From Takakia lepidozioides (taxonomy: Eukaryota > Streptophyta > Takakiopsida > Takakiales > Takakiaceae), in the NCBI GenBank assembly GCA_030704615.1, contig CM060731.1, positions 41,168,001 to 41,232,000 on the forward strand: a stretch of DNA of 64,000 bases, written 5' to 3'. The notes beneath the pieces were generated by a model. That model made no database searches. It was not told where the DNA came from and worked only from the letters and a program-made list of their open reading frames with translations. The translations under genes were made by a program, and so were the position numbers. The number at the start of each line of letters is the position of its first letter. Positions within the stretch are counted from its first letter, which is position 1. Shown one piece after another: positions 1 through 11,329 of this stretch.

Positions 1-860
1 AAACTACAAAGCCGACACCTGTGCAGGTCGCGGCGATTAAGGTGTCCTTAAATCCCACCAGCTGCTGCCACATGTCTTTTCAGATTATGGCCCAAAAATG
101 GAAAAAACATAAATCCAACAAAACTTTGAAGGCGGTGCGTGTGCAGGTCAGGGCGATTAAGGTGTCGTCAACGACATCTTAATTCCCACAACATGTTGTG
201 ATATGACAGTTCATGGAAAAACCCAAAAAACAAAAAAAAAAGAATCTAGAAAAGCTTTTGAAAGCGGTGCGTGTGCAGGGGGGATTAAGGTGTCGTCAAC
301 GACATCTTAATTCCAACAACCTCAACAGAATTTTCAAGGCGGTGCGTGTGCAGGTTGAGGGGATTAAGGTGTCGTCAACGACATCTTAATTCCCAGCAAG
401 TTTTCCAAAAAAAAAAAAAAAAAAAACGGTTTTTTTTTTTTTTTTTTTTTTTTTTTTCTCCTCGAATGTGGCAGATTAAGGTGTCGTTGACATCTTAATT
501 CCTAGTACGAGTTGGCACATGACAATTCATGGAAAAACCAAAAACCCCAAAAAATTTCACCCAAAAAATTTCAACCCACAAAATTTCAACCCACAAAATT
601 TCAACCCACAAAAATCTGATGGCGAACAAGCCTTGGCGGTAAGGTGGTGTGTGTGCAGGTGCTGGGGATTAAGGTGTCGTCAACGATATCTTAATTCCCA
701 GTACGAGTTGGCATATGACAATTCATGGAAAAATGAAAAACCCCAAAAAAATTCACCCAAAAAAATCTTATGGTGAACAAGCCTTGGCGGTAAGGCGGTG
801 TGTGTGCAGGTGCTGGGGATTCAGGTGTCGTCAACGACATCTTAATTCCCAGTACGTGTT
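1..860. repeat. Degenerate tandem repeat array with embedded near-palindrome
   Basis: About seven copies of a unit built from a GTGTGCAGG-like lead, then GATTAAGGTGTCGTCAACGACATCTT-type sequence, then a filler rich in CAAAA and CCAAAAA. The core is a near-perfect inverted repeat: two 13-base arms around CA with one G/A mismatch. Cores lie at about 36-52 (degraded), 156-183, 284-311, 363-390, 475-499 (shortened), 668-695 and 819-846. Spacing is uneven, about 80 to 190 bases. The short ORFs read through here are repeat translations and not genes. The array may continue beyond the left edge. Confidence 0.85.
403..457. repeat. Poly(A)/poly(T) inverted homopolymer
   Basis: A run of more than 20 A followed by CGG and a run of nearly 30 T. 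This is a perfect A/T hairpin in principle, lying inside the tandem array. It could be two retroposon tails joined head to head, or plain slippage; the length may be unreliable in an assembly. Confidence 0.8.
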
Positions 861-1658
861 TTGAAATTTTTATTTATAAAGCACGAGTTCACCTCTCTGC
901 CTTCTTTAGATTTGGGTGTGAGCCTTTCTCTCAACCTTGGATACCTGGAAAAATGACAAGTAACCCCTCCTCAATCAACAAAGCAATGTGGATTCATTGT
1001 TGGCAATATACACTGCACTTTCACAATTGATTTGCAAACAAGACTAGCATGGTTTAAAGGATTTCGGAGCTCGGGGGATTTCGGAGCTACTACTACAAAA
1101 CAACTTTGTATTATTTCATTTATTTCATTCATCCATGTCTCATTCATCATACAGACATTCATCCGCCATTCATCCCTCATTCATCCCAACAGCATCCATA
1201 ACCGACCTTGTGATACCGGCCACTCTGCGCAGTAATAGGTCTTTTAAGTCGACTGGACGTCCGCGGTTATAGGTAGGCAGGTCCTCAAGCGTGAGCAGAT
1301 TTCTGCTCGCGGGATCTGCTCACACAATAACATCCCCCTATGTCTGTAGTCTGGAGATCTTGGAGTGGTCTATGAAAACGACTAGGGAGCAGCTGAGGAG
1401 CTGCAGTCTCAACCCTCCCAAGTACCTTGCAAACTCAAGGGAAAACACCTTGCGCATCCTACTTTCATGCCCTGCTCAACAATGACAACCTCGATACGGA
1501 CAGTAAAAGCAGTTTTCCTAGAACACAACGAGATTTTGACTTCACTGACTTCACTCAACAACAGTACGATCCAGTCCACACCATATGACCATACCAGAGT
1601 TTCCTCAAGCTCCATTTCTCATCCTACATGAAGAAAGCTCACCTTGTCAAGGCTATTT
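861..1658. other. Spacer without recognisable gene
   Basis: No convincing coding sequence. It contains a doubled GGATTTCGGAGCT (about 1060 and 1077) and an ATTCATCC/CATTCAT-rich stretch near 1110-1190. The small ORFs here have no recognisable domain. Confidence 0.6.
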
Positions 1659-2228
1659 CTAACTTTCCGGCATCATTACCATGATCTTTGGGACCCCCGA
1701 ATCTTTGCTGGAGTCGAACAGGGAGGGATCCTGATCAAAGCTTAGCACTGCATCGTCAATGGGGTCGAATATATTCAAGCTGCCAATGTATGAGCCAAGG
1801 TTACGGTCTGCATCCTCCTTAGTGCCAAATTTGACAGAGTAAAAGCCTCTACCCATTGGGTGACAGGAGTGGTGCGTCAGACCACCTTCGGACCCCAGAT
1901 GCTCGACAATCCACTTACGGGCCGAATCCGTATCCTTGGGCCTACCTGGGAAATGCACCAAAAGTCCGTGCTGCATCATCTTTGTGGAATGATCTCTCAG
2001 GCATTCAAGGTCCAGGGAGATAACTTCCTGTGAGTCAGAGTCGGGGGCAACTGATTCTACCCAAGGGGCTATCTCCAGACTGGGTGAAGGTCCAAGGGCA
2101 TTAGGGCCTTTTCCTAGAATAGAAAGGGTCGGGGCAGAAGAAGATGATCGAGGCATGCAGGAGCCTCTCCCACGGGAGCTCAAGCCGGAGCCTGATCTTT
2201 TCTTGCGGGGGGCACCTCTGGAAGACAT
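1659..2228 (-). CDS. LINE ORF1-like (DUF4283-type) protein, fragment
   Basis: A 189-residue ORF starting at the ATG at 2228 (MSSRGAPRKK). The N-terminus is basic and Ser/Arg/Gly-rich. From about residue 85 it reads as a compact alpha/beta fold with the phrases HGLLVHFPGRP, ARKWIVEHLG and GRGFYSVKFGTKEDADR. That arrangement resembles the DUF4283 domain at the start of plant LINE ORF1/gag-like proteins, which bind the element RNA. It stops soon after an acidic tail, with no zinc knuckle and no reverse transcriptase ORF downstream on the minus strand, so it is probably a truncated element. Resemblance only; a host RNA-binding protein fragment is the alternative. Confidence 0.45.
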   Translation of the reverse strand: MSSRGAPRKKRSGSGLSSRGRGSCMPRSSSSAPTLSILGKGPNALGPSPSLEIAPWVESVAPDSDSQEVISLDLECLRDHSTKMMQHGLLVHFPGRPKDTDSARKWIVEHLGSEGGLTHHSCHPMGRGFYSVKFGTKEDADRNLGSYIGSLNIFDPIDDAVLSFDQDPSLFDSSKDSGVPKIMVMMPES

Positions 2229-3487
2229 GAGGAAATAGCAAAAAAGAGGTGTACAGAGAAAGCACTTCACTTGGGAAATTAAAACATACAAGCAACAGCA
2301 GCAGGGACTACAGGGAGCGATGAAGGAGAGGAAAGAGGAGTGAAAAGCGATGGAGCGAGGGCAACTTATAAGGAGTTAGGGGCAGCCCACAGCAGAGGCC
2401 AATCTCAAAACTGTCAGCGAAGCAAGGTCCCAAGTCGGCCAGAGGGGCTTGGGGCGACGATACACCAAGAGGTCCACAATCAATGTGTAATGAAGGGTAT
2501 AGCGGCGCAGTAAGGGTGCTGGTACTCAAGAAGAGCCTCGAGAGAAGGCCAGGTGAGGCTGCTATCAAGCGGAACTCTGACAGAGGCCGAGGGGGGGAGA
2601 CATCAAAGGGAGTCTAGCTGGGGGGGAAGGTTCAACATGCCAGATCGAAGACGGCGGAGTGAAGGCGAGGTGGTGGGGCTGGCAGGGCGCCAAGAGGAGG
2701 TCTAGGCATGCACGTGGGAGATCTTCTCAGCAGCGGCAGGGCGATTAGAAGGGAGTGTGGCGTTGAGAAAAGGTGGCAGGACTGCAGTCCTGGAGGGCGA
2801 CACAACATAATGAGCCGCCAAGAGTTGGAGCGGGAAGGGGGGAGGGACGGGGATCAAGCATGCAGATTTAATTAGGATATGCATGCAGAGGGCCAGCAAA
2901 GCGTGGTTAGGCCGCTTGATGATTACTTAGAAAGCACCATGGCATGATTAAGACTTAGGTTAGGGGAGATAGGGTTGGAGGGCCCGGAGTTTGCTCAGAT
3001 CTAGCCTCCAAGATTTTTCAGCACACCGGCTGGGAAAGGAGATAGGCAGCACTCCGGCCAGAGAGGAGGTGCTGTGAGAGGAAGCAATACGGGAGAGGGA
3101 AGGGGGGGTGTTGAGGGAAAGGGCGAGGTCAACGCGAGCCTGGAGACGGCAGAAAAAAACTAAGTCCCAGGCTCGCCTCTCACCGCAAAACGCGGAGCTC
3201 CCCCCCCCCCCCCCCCTCCATTGTTTTCTACCTCCCATTCTTTTATCCTAATAATTATTTTTGGGGCTATCTCAATGATAGTTCAGAATCTGGAGGAGAG
3301 CTTGGATACGAGGCTAAATATGATGAGATAGTTGAGTTAATGCAAGGACCTATGGAGGTTATCTAGAGCCAGTATAAGCATCAAATAGTATGAAGTAGAA
3401 AAAAACTGGATATCATTTTTAGATTTTTTTCCTATTTTAGATTTTTTTCTAATTTAATTTCTTAAAAACAATTAAGTCTTTATACCA
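2229..3487. other. GC-rich sequence upstream of the LINE-like ORF
   Basis: Purine-rich on the plus strand (CT-rich on the minus strand), with a run of 17 C at 3200-3216. It may be the 5' untranslated/promoter part of the minus-strand LINE-like element. No ORF here has a recognisable domain. From about 3240 the base composition turns AT-rich. Confidence 0.4.
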
Positions 3488-3600
3488 TAAGGCACTTTTA
3501 AGAGAAATTTTGAAAATTAGGCACTCTTTGAAGATAACTTTTTTAGATTAGGCACTGTTGTCAAAAATAATTTATTTGCATCAGGCACTCTTTTTTCTTG
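3488..3600. repeat. 31-bp tandem repeat, four copies
   Basis: The word AGGCACT recurs at about 3490, 3519, 3550 and 3583, each followed by an A/T-rich filler (TTTTAGAGAAATTTTGAAA-like). The period is 29 to 33 bases. It lies about 320 bases upstream of the TraB start codon, so it falls in the probable promoter region of that gene. Confidence 0.7.
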
Positions 3601-3917
3601 AATTAATTTCTGCCGAACCGGCTATCCCACTACGGTAATGACTGAGTAAATTGTAGCATGTTACTTGCAGTATCCGTTGATTCACAGTACACCCACCGGC
3701 GGGTCCGGTGACTCCGGTCAAGACTCAAGACCCGCCTGCTCGTGTCAAGCAGGAAGTCGTCAATGGTCGGCAGCAATGAGGGATGAGCAGCTTAGCGTTC
3801 ATGGAATACAGCATTTGAAGTTGCAGGATCTGCGAAGATTTTTCAAGAGATTAGATAATCATAGTTGATCTGCGAAACCGTTGCGGGACTATAGTGTTCC
3901 AGCTGAGTACGCAAGAA

Positions 3918-6900
3918 ATGGATCGTGGAGTTGGAGAAGACGAAGAGAAACATTTGGAGAGTCTGATTGTAGAAGAGGGAGTCGACAATAGTGTAGAGGC
4001 TATTTCTAGGTCTGAATTCGGAGGGAGTGGTGCGGTGGTGGAGAATGTTTCTAGAAATGAGGCGGGGGAGCCAAGAACAGCAATAAAGAAGACCCCTGAA
4101 AAAGAAGCGGGAGAGAGAGTGTCGTTAATAGCTAACGCCTCTGATAATGAGTGGGGAGAGGCTGAATCGTTATTACTGAATACCTCTGATAATGAAAAGA
4201 GTGCAGGCAATTTTGTTGCAAGTCCAACTGATTCATCTCAAATTGAAGTGGGAACAAGAGAAATGGAGAAGGTCTCCGAGAGTTTTGCCTTGGATGGGGA
4301 GGCGACGTGTACTAATGCAGGAGGAGATGAGCTGCCAGCTGAGGCTGGAAAAAGCGTCATCGTACTGCAGTGCCAGTCCCAGGCACCTGGTGGAGTGTGC
4401 GCTGTTCATATTGTTGGCACCGCTCATGTTTCACAGGTTCCACATTTTGTAATTTGCAGTTGAATCTGTTTCTACTAAGGAATGTAAGTAACAATATGTC
4501 TGAGTTGTCATGAGAGGGGAGGAAGAAGGGTTTGGTAGGATGTAGCATTGTCGAACATGCTCGACACTCTCCCTGATTAGGTAATTTAGGTGTGTTATCA
4601 TGTTATAATGTCCGCAGGATGCAGAGAGCTAGGGAGGAACTCTATTTAAGGGGATAAAATGTGAAACGTGCAAAGACATAACCAGAAAGGCAGGCGACAC
4701 AAGGTCAAATCGCTGCTTGCAGGAGTGCCTGGTGAATTCAAGGAGATATCCAAAGACAGTTGTATTTCCCTCTAATCTCATAATTCCCATGGCAGGAGAT
4801 AAGAATGATGTTCTGTCCTGCAAATCCCATCCTCACCGGCCATCTCCCTGTCTGAAGCTGGAGTTTAGATTAACTGACTATGGAGTTCCCAAGGCCATAG
4901 TGAAGATCATGACAGACAAGTAGGAAGGCAGCAGAATGTGGGTATCCCTGATGGCTATGGAACACGGTGTGGGCTGAGCTGATTCTCCAGGCCCCATGTT
5001 CGGTGCAGATGGATTCTCTTCAAATCCTGTCTGATCAGCCTGTTTGTGTCCTGCTTTGTGAGGGTAAAATCTGTGGGTGGGGTAAATGATGGCAGAGTTT
5101 CCATAGACAGGTTGGAAAGACGGCTAAAGTCTTCTGAATATTGCAGCAGTGGCCGGTCTCTGAAGGGTATGACGAAGTGCTGCCAATGGTGTCTGGCAGG
5201 GGTCTAGCATAGCAAGGAAGATGATGATCTTCCCTCAGACAGTTCTCATGACCTTGGACCCTGCCTACAGACAATCCAATCATGGCATTGATAAAATCTT
5301 CTGGAACGACTTGTTCCACAACTGATCCAGAAGGAACAAAACCGAAAGCATTAGAGATATCCAATAGTCATGGAGGGAGATAGTTGCTCAAAATATTGTT
5401 TGGGTTTGGTTTTGGCTGAAAAGCATATCTCCAACCAGGATGTGAAGTGGTGTGTTCGATTGTGCAGGGATCGTGCATGGAAGTTCGGGCAGTCATCCGC
5501 CACATCAAGCCGCAAGTGTGTTGAACTTGTGGATGTAATTCTGATCATTAGAATGCTCGTACATGGCAGGAGAAATTTGGTTCAGAATATTGAGCAGGAG
5601 TAGCACAACTTGTTTCAAGTTTTAGGATGTTTGGTTACTAATCTGAGTCCATGGATTGTCATGCCTTTTAGGTAGTTTTCTTGGAGCTGTGTTCAAGTCG
5701 GGTAGCCATTCTCATGCTTCAAAAATTCCAGGTTGTTACTGTCTTCACAGATCTTCAGAAAATTGAAGTTACCTGGGAATATACTTTTTTGGGAAAGGTA
5801 AGACTCTACGTTGACATTTAATGCTGTGGCTGGAGAAACTTCAATTGATTGAGGGATCCCAGTAAGTGTATGATGGAAGAACCAATGCATATGCTAAATG
5901 GGCCTCACAAGTCAAGCCCAACTAGCAGGCTCATCTCTAGAAGGCAACGATTCTGATTAGCATACAAGGCAAATTTGTTTGTAGTATGAAAAGCCAAATG
6001 CAAGGTGCCAAGGTCAGAGAAATGGCTGTGTCCTGTTCTGGGGTTTGTGATGGTCGGCTGCCCAGCCGTGACCCTTGAAAGTAGGTTGTGGAAATTGTCT
6101 TGGAGGAAAGCTTCATTGGAAACTACTACAAGAAAGAATTTCAGATTTCAGGCAGGTACCTGGCTTGGAAGGATGTAGTTTTTTGAAATGGGTTGCACCT
6201 TTGTTGGTCCTAAAAAGAGTAAACAGGGGTTCTGGCACTATAATTTATTCGTGTCCCATCTGGCATCATTCTTCTTCTTAAACAGAGACTTGTAAGCAAG
6301 GAGACACAATCCAGTTGCAGCTTGAAATAGCAGATGTAGTTGGGAGTTAGACTGGTACTGGTAAAAGCTATTCTTGATACAAAATGAGTGATGACTAGTT
6401 TTTTCAATCCATTTTTGCTTGATATTAGATTTTGCTTTTGCTGTCTGATGCCTTTCTGGTTGACATGAACATAGGTACCAAGTTTTGCCAAATTACTTGA
6501 GATGTGGAGAAAAAAGGAGATGAATGCCTTCGGCCTAGTCTACAGTTGGTTCCTTGCTAAGGTACAAACTCACTAGCTATGTTTTCTGGATCACTTTCAG
6601 TATTTATGCTGTTTATTTGTCGTAGTTAAGACACTATTGATGCATTTGATTTGTTCTGTTGAAGGTTGGTGAGAAGCTGGAGGTCCTTCCTGGATCAGAG
6701 TTCCGGATTGCGTATGAGGAGGCTGTGGCATGTGACGCCAAAGTTTTTCTAGGAGACCGTCCTGTTCAGGTAGGTAGGTGCCCATTGCCAGCTTTGTACA
6801 TGATCTCAATATGCATTACATGGTTTTTTTCCCTTTATATCACAGGCATGAACTCTGCTATAAGGATAGACCGTCTTTTTGCTCTTGCTATGAGAGTGAG

Positions 6901-8717
6901 GAAAATTGGTTTTGGTGTTTCAGGATAAGCAGGCTCTGTTTGGTTCGTAAAAACATCCTCTCATTCCTTAAAGATCTCAATCCCAACAAGATGCATTTCC
7001 ATCACTTTTTATTTCAAAAGTTCATGCTCTCATACATCAAGATACAACATATAATGGCCAGTTGATTTGCAGCTAATGTAGAGACCTGCAGATTACGCTG
7101 CAAAGGACATGGGCGAGAATGAGCATGTGGCACAAGGCAAAGTTCCTCTGCAGCTTGTTGTTGGGCTCTGTCTTCATGCCCAGTGCTAAGGAGCTTGCCA
7201 CAATGGTGAGTATATTTGTGGCATAAAAGGGAAAGTGTTTACAAGTCAGTAAGGTGATTTGGTTGGAGTGCACTAGAGTTAAAAGTACTGTGTTGGGATC
7301 TCCTAACTGCAGTCTAAGCCTTCAGAAATCCTATGATAAGGATTTCTCTCAAGGCAGGTTCATGACTAATTCTGTGAATCCGATCAAATTTATCTTCCAA
7401 CAGTATCCCCAATATCTGTGATAATCACGTTCCCTTTCAGTTTACCAGGTCATCCCAGATTGTTGTGCTGTGTTGACTATGTTGGATACACCAGATCAAA
7501 AGACTCTGAACTCATGAAATTCCAGTGCTTGAAAGTTGTGAATCAACTGATCAGAAGTGTGGATTGGCAGATGGAGAAGATGGAGCAAAATGATGAACTT
7601 ACATACATGATTCAAGAATTGAGCAAGACATTTCCAACTCTTGCTGATACTCTCATTCATGAGCGTGACTCGTAAGTACGACTGATTCCTCATGGTAGCT
7701 ATTTCCTGACGACCTCCAACATGGTCCACCTGTCATATTGTACAAAGTTGTCTTCAGACATTGGTGGCTTAAGTGGTCATAACCAGTCTGCTGCATTTGT
7801 ATGTCCATTAAGTCAAGTCTCTCCAAGGCAAAGAGGAGAATGTGAGTACTGGGACAAAGCACACTAGGGGGACACACATGACCAACATTGTCATGCAGAG
7901 ACAGGCAACCTGAAGAGTGTTCTGATCTTTCGAAATGGTGGGCCAGGTATATGGTGGCGAGTCTGCACAGTGTTGCACAGCACTACTCAACTGTTGTAGC
8001 TGTTGTTGGAAAAGGTCACCTCTTGGGCATAGCAGCCAATTGGGAAAAGGAAATTTGTGTGAGCCACTTCCCCCTCCCCACAACAGGAAAACTTGCTTCA
8101 TCTTGTGCATTTTCTTTCCATTGCCCTTCCTTTCAAGCAAGGTTCTGACTTTCTGTAAACCGCACAGGGGAGAAGGCTAACTTAGTTTTTTGTCTTGTCT
8201 CTGTTTACCAATTTGGAAGGCAGTCATCATCATTTTTAGAAATTTTGAAAGTGAACGCAAGTGCTCTGCACAAAGTGATGACCACAATGTAGACAGGACT
8301 CTGGTCAAAGCCAGTGTGAATGAGAGCCACGTTCCTTGCCGGTACTGGACCTAAATGTAGATATTGGTAATGGTTTGCTGTATGCAAACCATTATGCAAA
8401 AATATTCAGTGCAAAATTGAAGCATGAAAGGCAGCTATAGATTGGTTTCTCTGGGAGTACTTCAAAGACAGAATATGGTTATGTGCTGAGTTTTCCTGCG
8501 TTGAAGGTCTAGTACTGTGCAAGTTTTGGGTGATGAGGTGGTGCCAAAAAGTCCAGCTTCATGAAGATTCTCATGTGTGCAGGTGGAGTCTTTGATGGCA
8601 GTGCCAAAGCAGGAATCCTCAAGAATACTAGGATATGTGAGAAGCTGGGGCGCAGCTGTTTTAGCTGTTGGTGGGTTGGCAATTGTTGGAGGAGTACATT
8701 TTATGCGGAAGAGATAA
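3918..8717 (+). CDS. TraB-domain, tail-anchored membrane protein (TRB1-like), nine exons
   Basis: Exons: 3918-4436, 5468-5515, 5672-5731, 6475-6561, 6665-6769, 7092-7205, 7571-7671, 7947-8058, 8583-8717. All borders are GT-AG and phases agree, giving 426 residues. The N-terminal ~150 residues are acidic and low-complexity, with repeated SDNE. The TraB domain follows: VHIVGTAHVS (163-172), FLELCSSR (192-199), EMWRKK, SWFLAK, PGSEFR, LGDRPVQ (267-273), HERDSYM and VVGKGH (364-369). GTAH and GKGH are the two GX2H motifs of the TraB/TIKI family. The end carries one hydrophobic helix and MRKR, a tail anchor. Arabidopsis TRB proteins sit on the mitochondrial outer membrane and act in ER-mitochondrion contact and mitophagy; the same role here is inferred. 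Start chosen as the first in-frame ATG. Confidence 0.9.
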
Positions 8718-10663
8718 GTTCTAAAAATTCTTTGGATGCACCACTGACACATTATACTTCTGACGTTGTGGACTTGCTATTGTTTACATCATCCCGAAGT
8801 GTCGGTTTGACCATCCATGGTCCTGGTGGAGCCTATGAGCCTAGGAGCCTTAGAACTAAAGCCTTAGAAACATTTGGAATCAGACTACGTATATTTTGGA
8901 TAGGCCGGACTGTCTTGATAAAGACAAATGGATCCAAACTTGGCATAGTCTTTGAAAGCAACATCCTTAGTACGATTGTTAGTTAAAACTCTTAGTGGGT
9001 GTTGATTACAGGGAAATAGCCAAATCTGCATCTACACTTTATGGAGATAACAGAATTCTTCTTCAGAAAGGGGGTTTTTAAACCAGTCAACCTTCACACC
9101 AACTGTTAAAAACCATGAGCGATTTGAGAACTCAGCTCAGTTTTCCGGAAACATACCAGCAAGCTACTTGTATCCACAAGAAAGATCAAGGATTTAAAAA
9201 AATCCAACCAGCAGATAGCCGACCAAAATTTCGAAGATAAAGATTCCAAATTGGAGACCAGTTGTTTTCCAAAAACATGGAAGTGGTTGCCAGTCTCACC
9301 TACATACTATCCAGGAACTGCGTTGGCTGATTCTTATAACTCTTTGAGCTGCCTGAAGCTTCTTGAACGACGTGAACGGTCGCACCTGAACGGTTTGACT
9401 TCGTTGAATTGAGCAAATACACAGAAACAAAGACTTTTGCTTACCTTCTCTATGTGCTGGTCTCTCTCTTCATTATCTAGGCCCCTCGAGGCTATGGCAA
9501 ACAACATCTTATGAGTACATTCCTATACAGGGCAAAGTTTTGCTGTGTCCTGCACTCAACGCCAATCCCTAAAATCTATCCTTGGATGTCTCCTCTAACC
9601 TTCCCTCTATTTCTGTCCCTGTTTCTTGTACCTGTCACACCAAACCAAGCAAACACATGAACAATTTTGCAAATAATATCAGATCCCTTCCTGAGTGTAC
9701 ATGTCAGGCAGTGTCTCTCTTGGGGCCTCAACTTCAACAAAATACAAGAGAAAAAAGTCCACAGGCTGAATGCTCATCACAACCCACAACCTTAGAGGGA
9801 TCAAGACCTTGTCGACAGATGCAGAAGCAACTTCATTGACATTATGCTTGTGATTGATGACTGTCTTTAGAGTGAGGGCAGCCACCACAAGTGGAGGCAT
9901 TTATAGGGGCACCTTCCCTGGGGCAGCCACCACCAGGTCTTTCACACCTCCCACATTCACCTCCATCTTACACCAGTTTATCTGTCCCCATCCTCCAGAA
10001 TTAGCGACCCCATCTTCAAATTGGCCTTTCTTCACATGTGCAATATGAGGACTTAAAGCCTGTGATGCTGTTCTCAAGTATCTCACATTTTTAGCTCAGA
10101 AGCATAGCATCTACCAGCACCACTGCCACTCCCCTATACCCAACCAATCCCCACCAACTTTGCAAAATCTGGAGGCTGAGCCTAAAGCCCTGGCCACGTT
10201 GGGGTCTAACTGCTGGGCAGCTCACACAGAGCAAGTTGACTGGCCACATATATGTATATAAGGTCTTAATGTAGAGCAGGAATAGGGTGGGATGTCATAG
10301 TGGCACGTCATCTTCGCCACATCATCATAGTCATTTTTTTGGCTGTCCAAAAAAAAAGCGAAAAACAACTAAAAGGCTAAAAGGCTCACTTCACCCTAAA
10401 AGGCTACTGCTTCTTTCCAACGGTGCTTGAATGAGGCAAAAGTACTGAGCGATCATACTCTTACATTAAGTTTTTGATTTGACAAGGGACTGCCAGAGGA
10501 GCTCATGTCGTCTAAATCCGGTGAAAGTACCATCGGAACATATGCATACCTTATATTTTTACATTTGTGTCTAAATTTTTTCACATAAAATATATTTCCA
10601 ATAAAAAAGAACATTGTTCTCATAAGTTGTCACTAGTAGTGCGGAGCAACGCGTAGCTCTTGT
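8718..10663. other. Spacer between TraB gene and SINE
   Basis: The first part is presumably the TraB 3' UTR. I see no further coding exon; the ORFs near 9580-10090 have no domain, overlap on both strands and look like chance. Confidence 0.5.
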
Positions 10664-10858
10664 TTATGTTATGAAGCTGACAATCAAGTTGTAGCCCAGT
10701 GTTAATGGGCATACCACCTCAGAAGTGGTTGTGGATTCAATCCACGGATTGTTATCACAAAGGTGTCCGTCCACCTTCCTGCCGGGGTTAAGAGACACCA
10801 TAATCTAGGTAGATTAATAGGCGTCATATATTATATTATTATATTATGTTATGAAGCT
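10664..10858. repeat. 15-bp target-site duplication flanking the SINE
   Basis: The identical 15-mer TTATGTTATGAAGCT occurs at 10664-10678 and 10844-10858, exactly bracketing the SINE body. A long perfect direct duplication is the mark of target-primed retroposition by LINE enzymes. Confidence 0.88.
10679..10843 (+). mobile_element. tRNA-derived SINE, intact, 165 bp
   Basis: The body has a pol III A box (TAGCCCAGTGTTAATGG, 10692-10708) and B box (GGATTCAATCC, 10733-10743) about 25 bases apart. This is the internal promoter of a tRNA-like head. A tRNA-unrelated body follows (GTGTCCGTCCACCTTCC, then GGGGTTAAGAGACACC) and ends in an AT-rich ATATTATATTATTATA tail. It is flanked by perfect 15-bp duplications, so the insertion looks recent. 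SINEs code for nothing and depend on a LINE partner. The family name is not known to me. Confidence 0.85.
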
Positions 10859-11329
10859 TGAGTTCATATTGTTAAGTTTTCACATGGTCAATTTTCATGG
10901 ATATTAGTTCTCTAGATATAATATGATCCGTTACCTAGATTCTATGTGCTTCCAATTTTGTGAAAAACAAAAAAATGTTAGAGGTTAAGTAATTGCAATG
11001 AGTCTCGTGCTTGTAATTGTCATCCAATATACGATTTATAATTATTTTTTAATCCCTTTTATTTTTCTTGTCATACTTTTTTTTGTTATTTTATGCCGAT
11101 TTTATTTTCATCTTGTTCATCGGATCTTATACTTTTTTTTGAAATTTTAATTCAGTAATTTCATGACCTATGTTGAATAAAATATCACGACGTATCTTTT
11201 CAAATCTCTTTTGTTTTGTTGTTTCATTTATTGTTTTTATTTGCAAAACTTTGATATGCAACATGATCATGCATCTTCTATCAATTAACAAAGAGTCACT
11301 CTTTATAGATGAAAACAACTTTGTAGTCA
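10859..11329. other. AT-rich upstream region of the F-box gene
   Basis: Strongly A/T-rich sequence with no coding signal. It is likely promoter and 5' leader of the F-box gene. I cannot fix a TATA box because the whole stretch is T-rich. Confidence 0.4.

Noticed and set aside
1-860. CRISPR-like array
   Set aside because: Repeats are degenerate, spacing is irregular, the filler is itself repeated, and the DNA is eukaryotic.
2229-2291. N-terminal extension of the LINE-like ORF
   Set aside because: It begins at TTG and has no ATG before 2228.
3894-3917. Upstream start of the TraB frame at 3894
   Set aside because: The codon there is GTG; the first ATG in frame is at 3918.
9582-10086. Several 60-85 codon ORFs on both strands
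   Set aside because: They overlap each other on opposite strands, lack domains and have no splice context.
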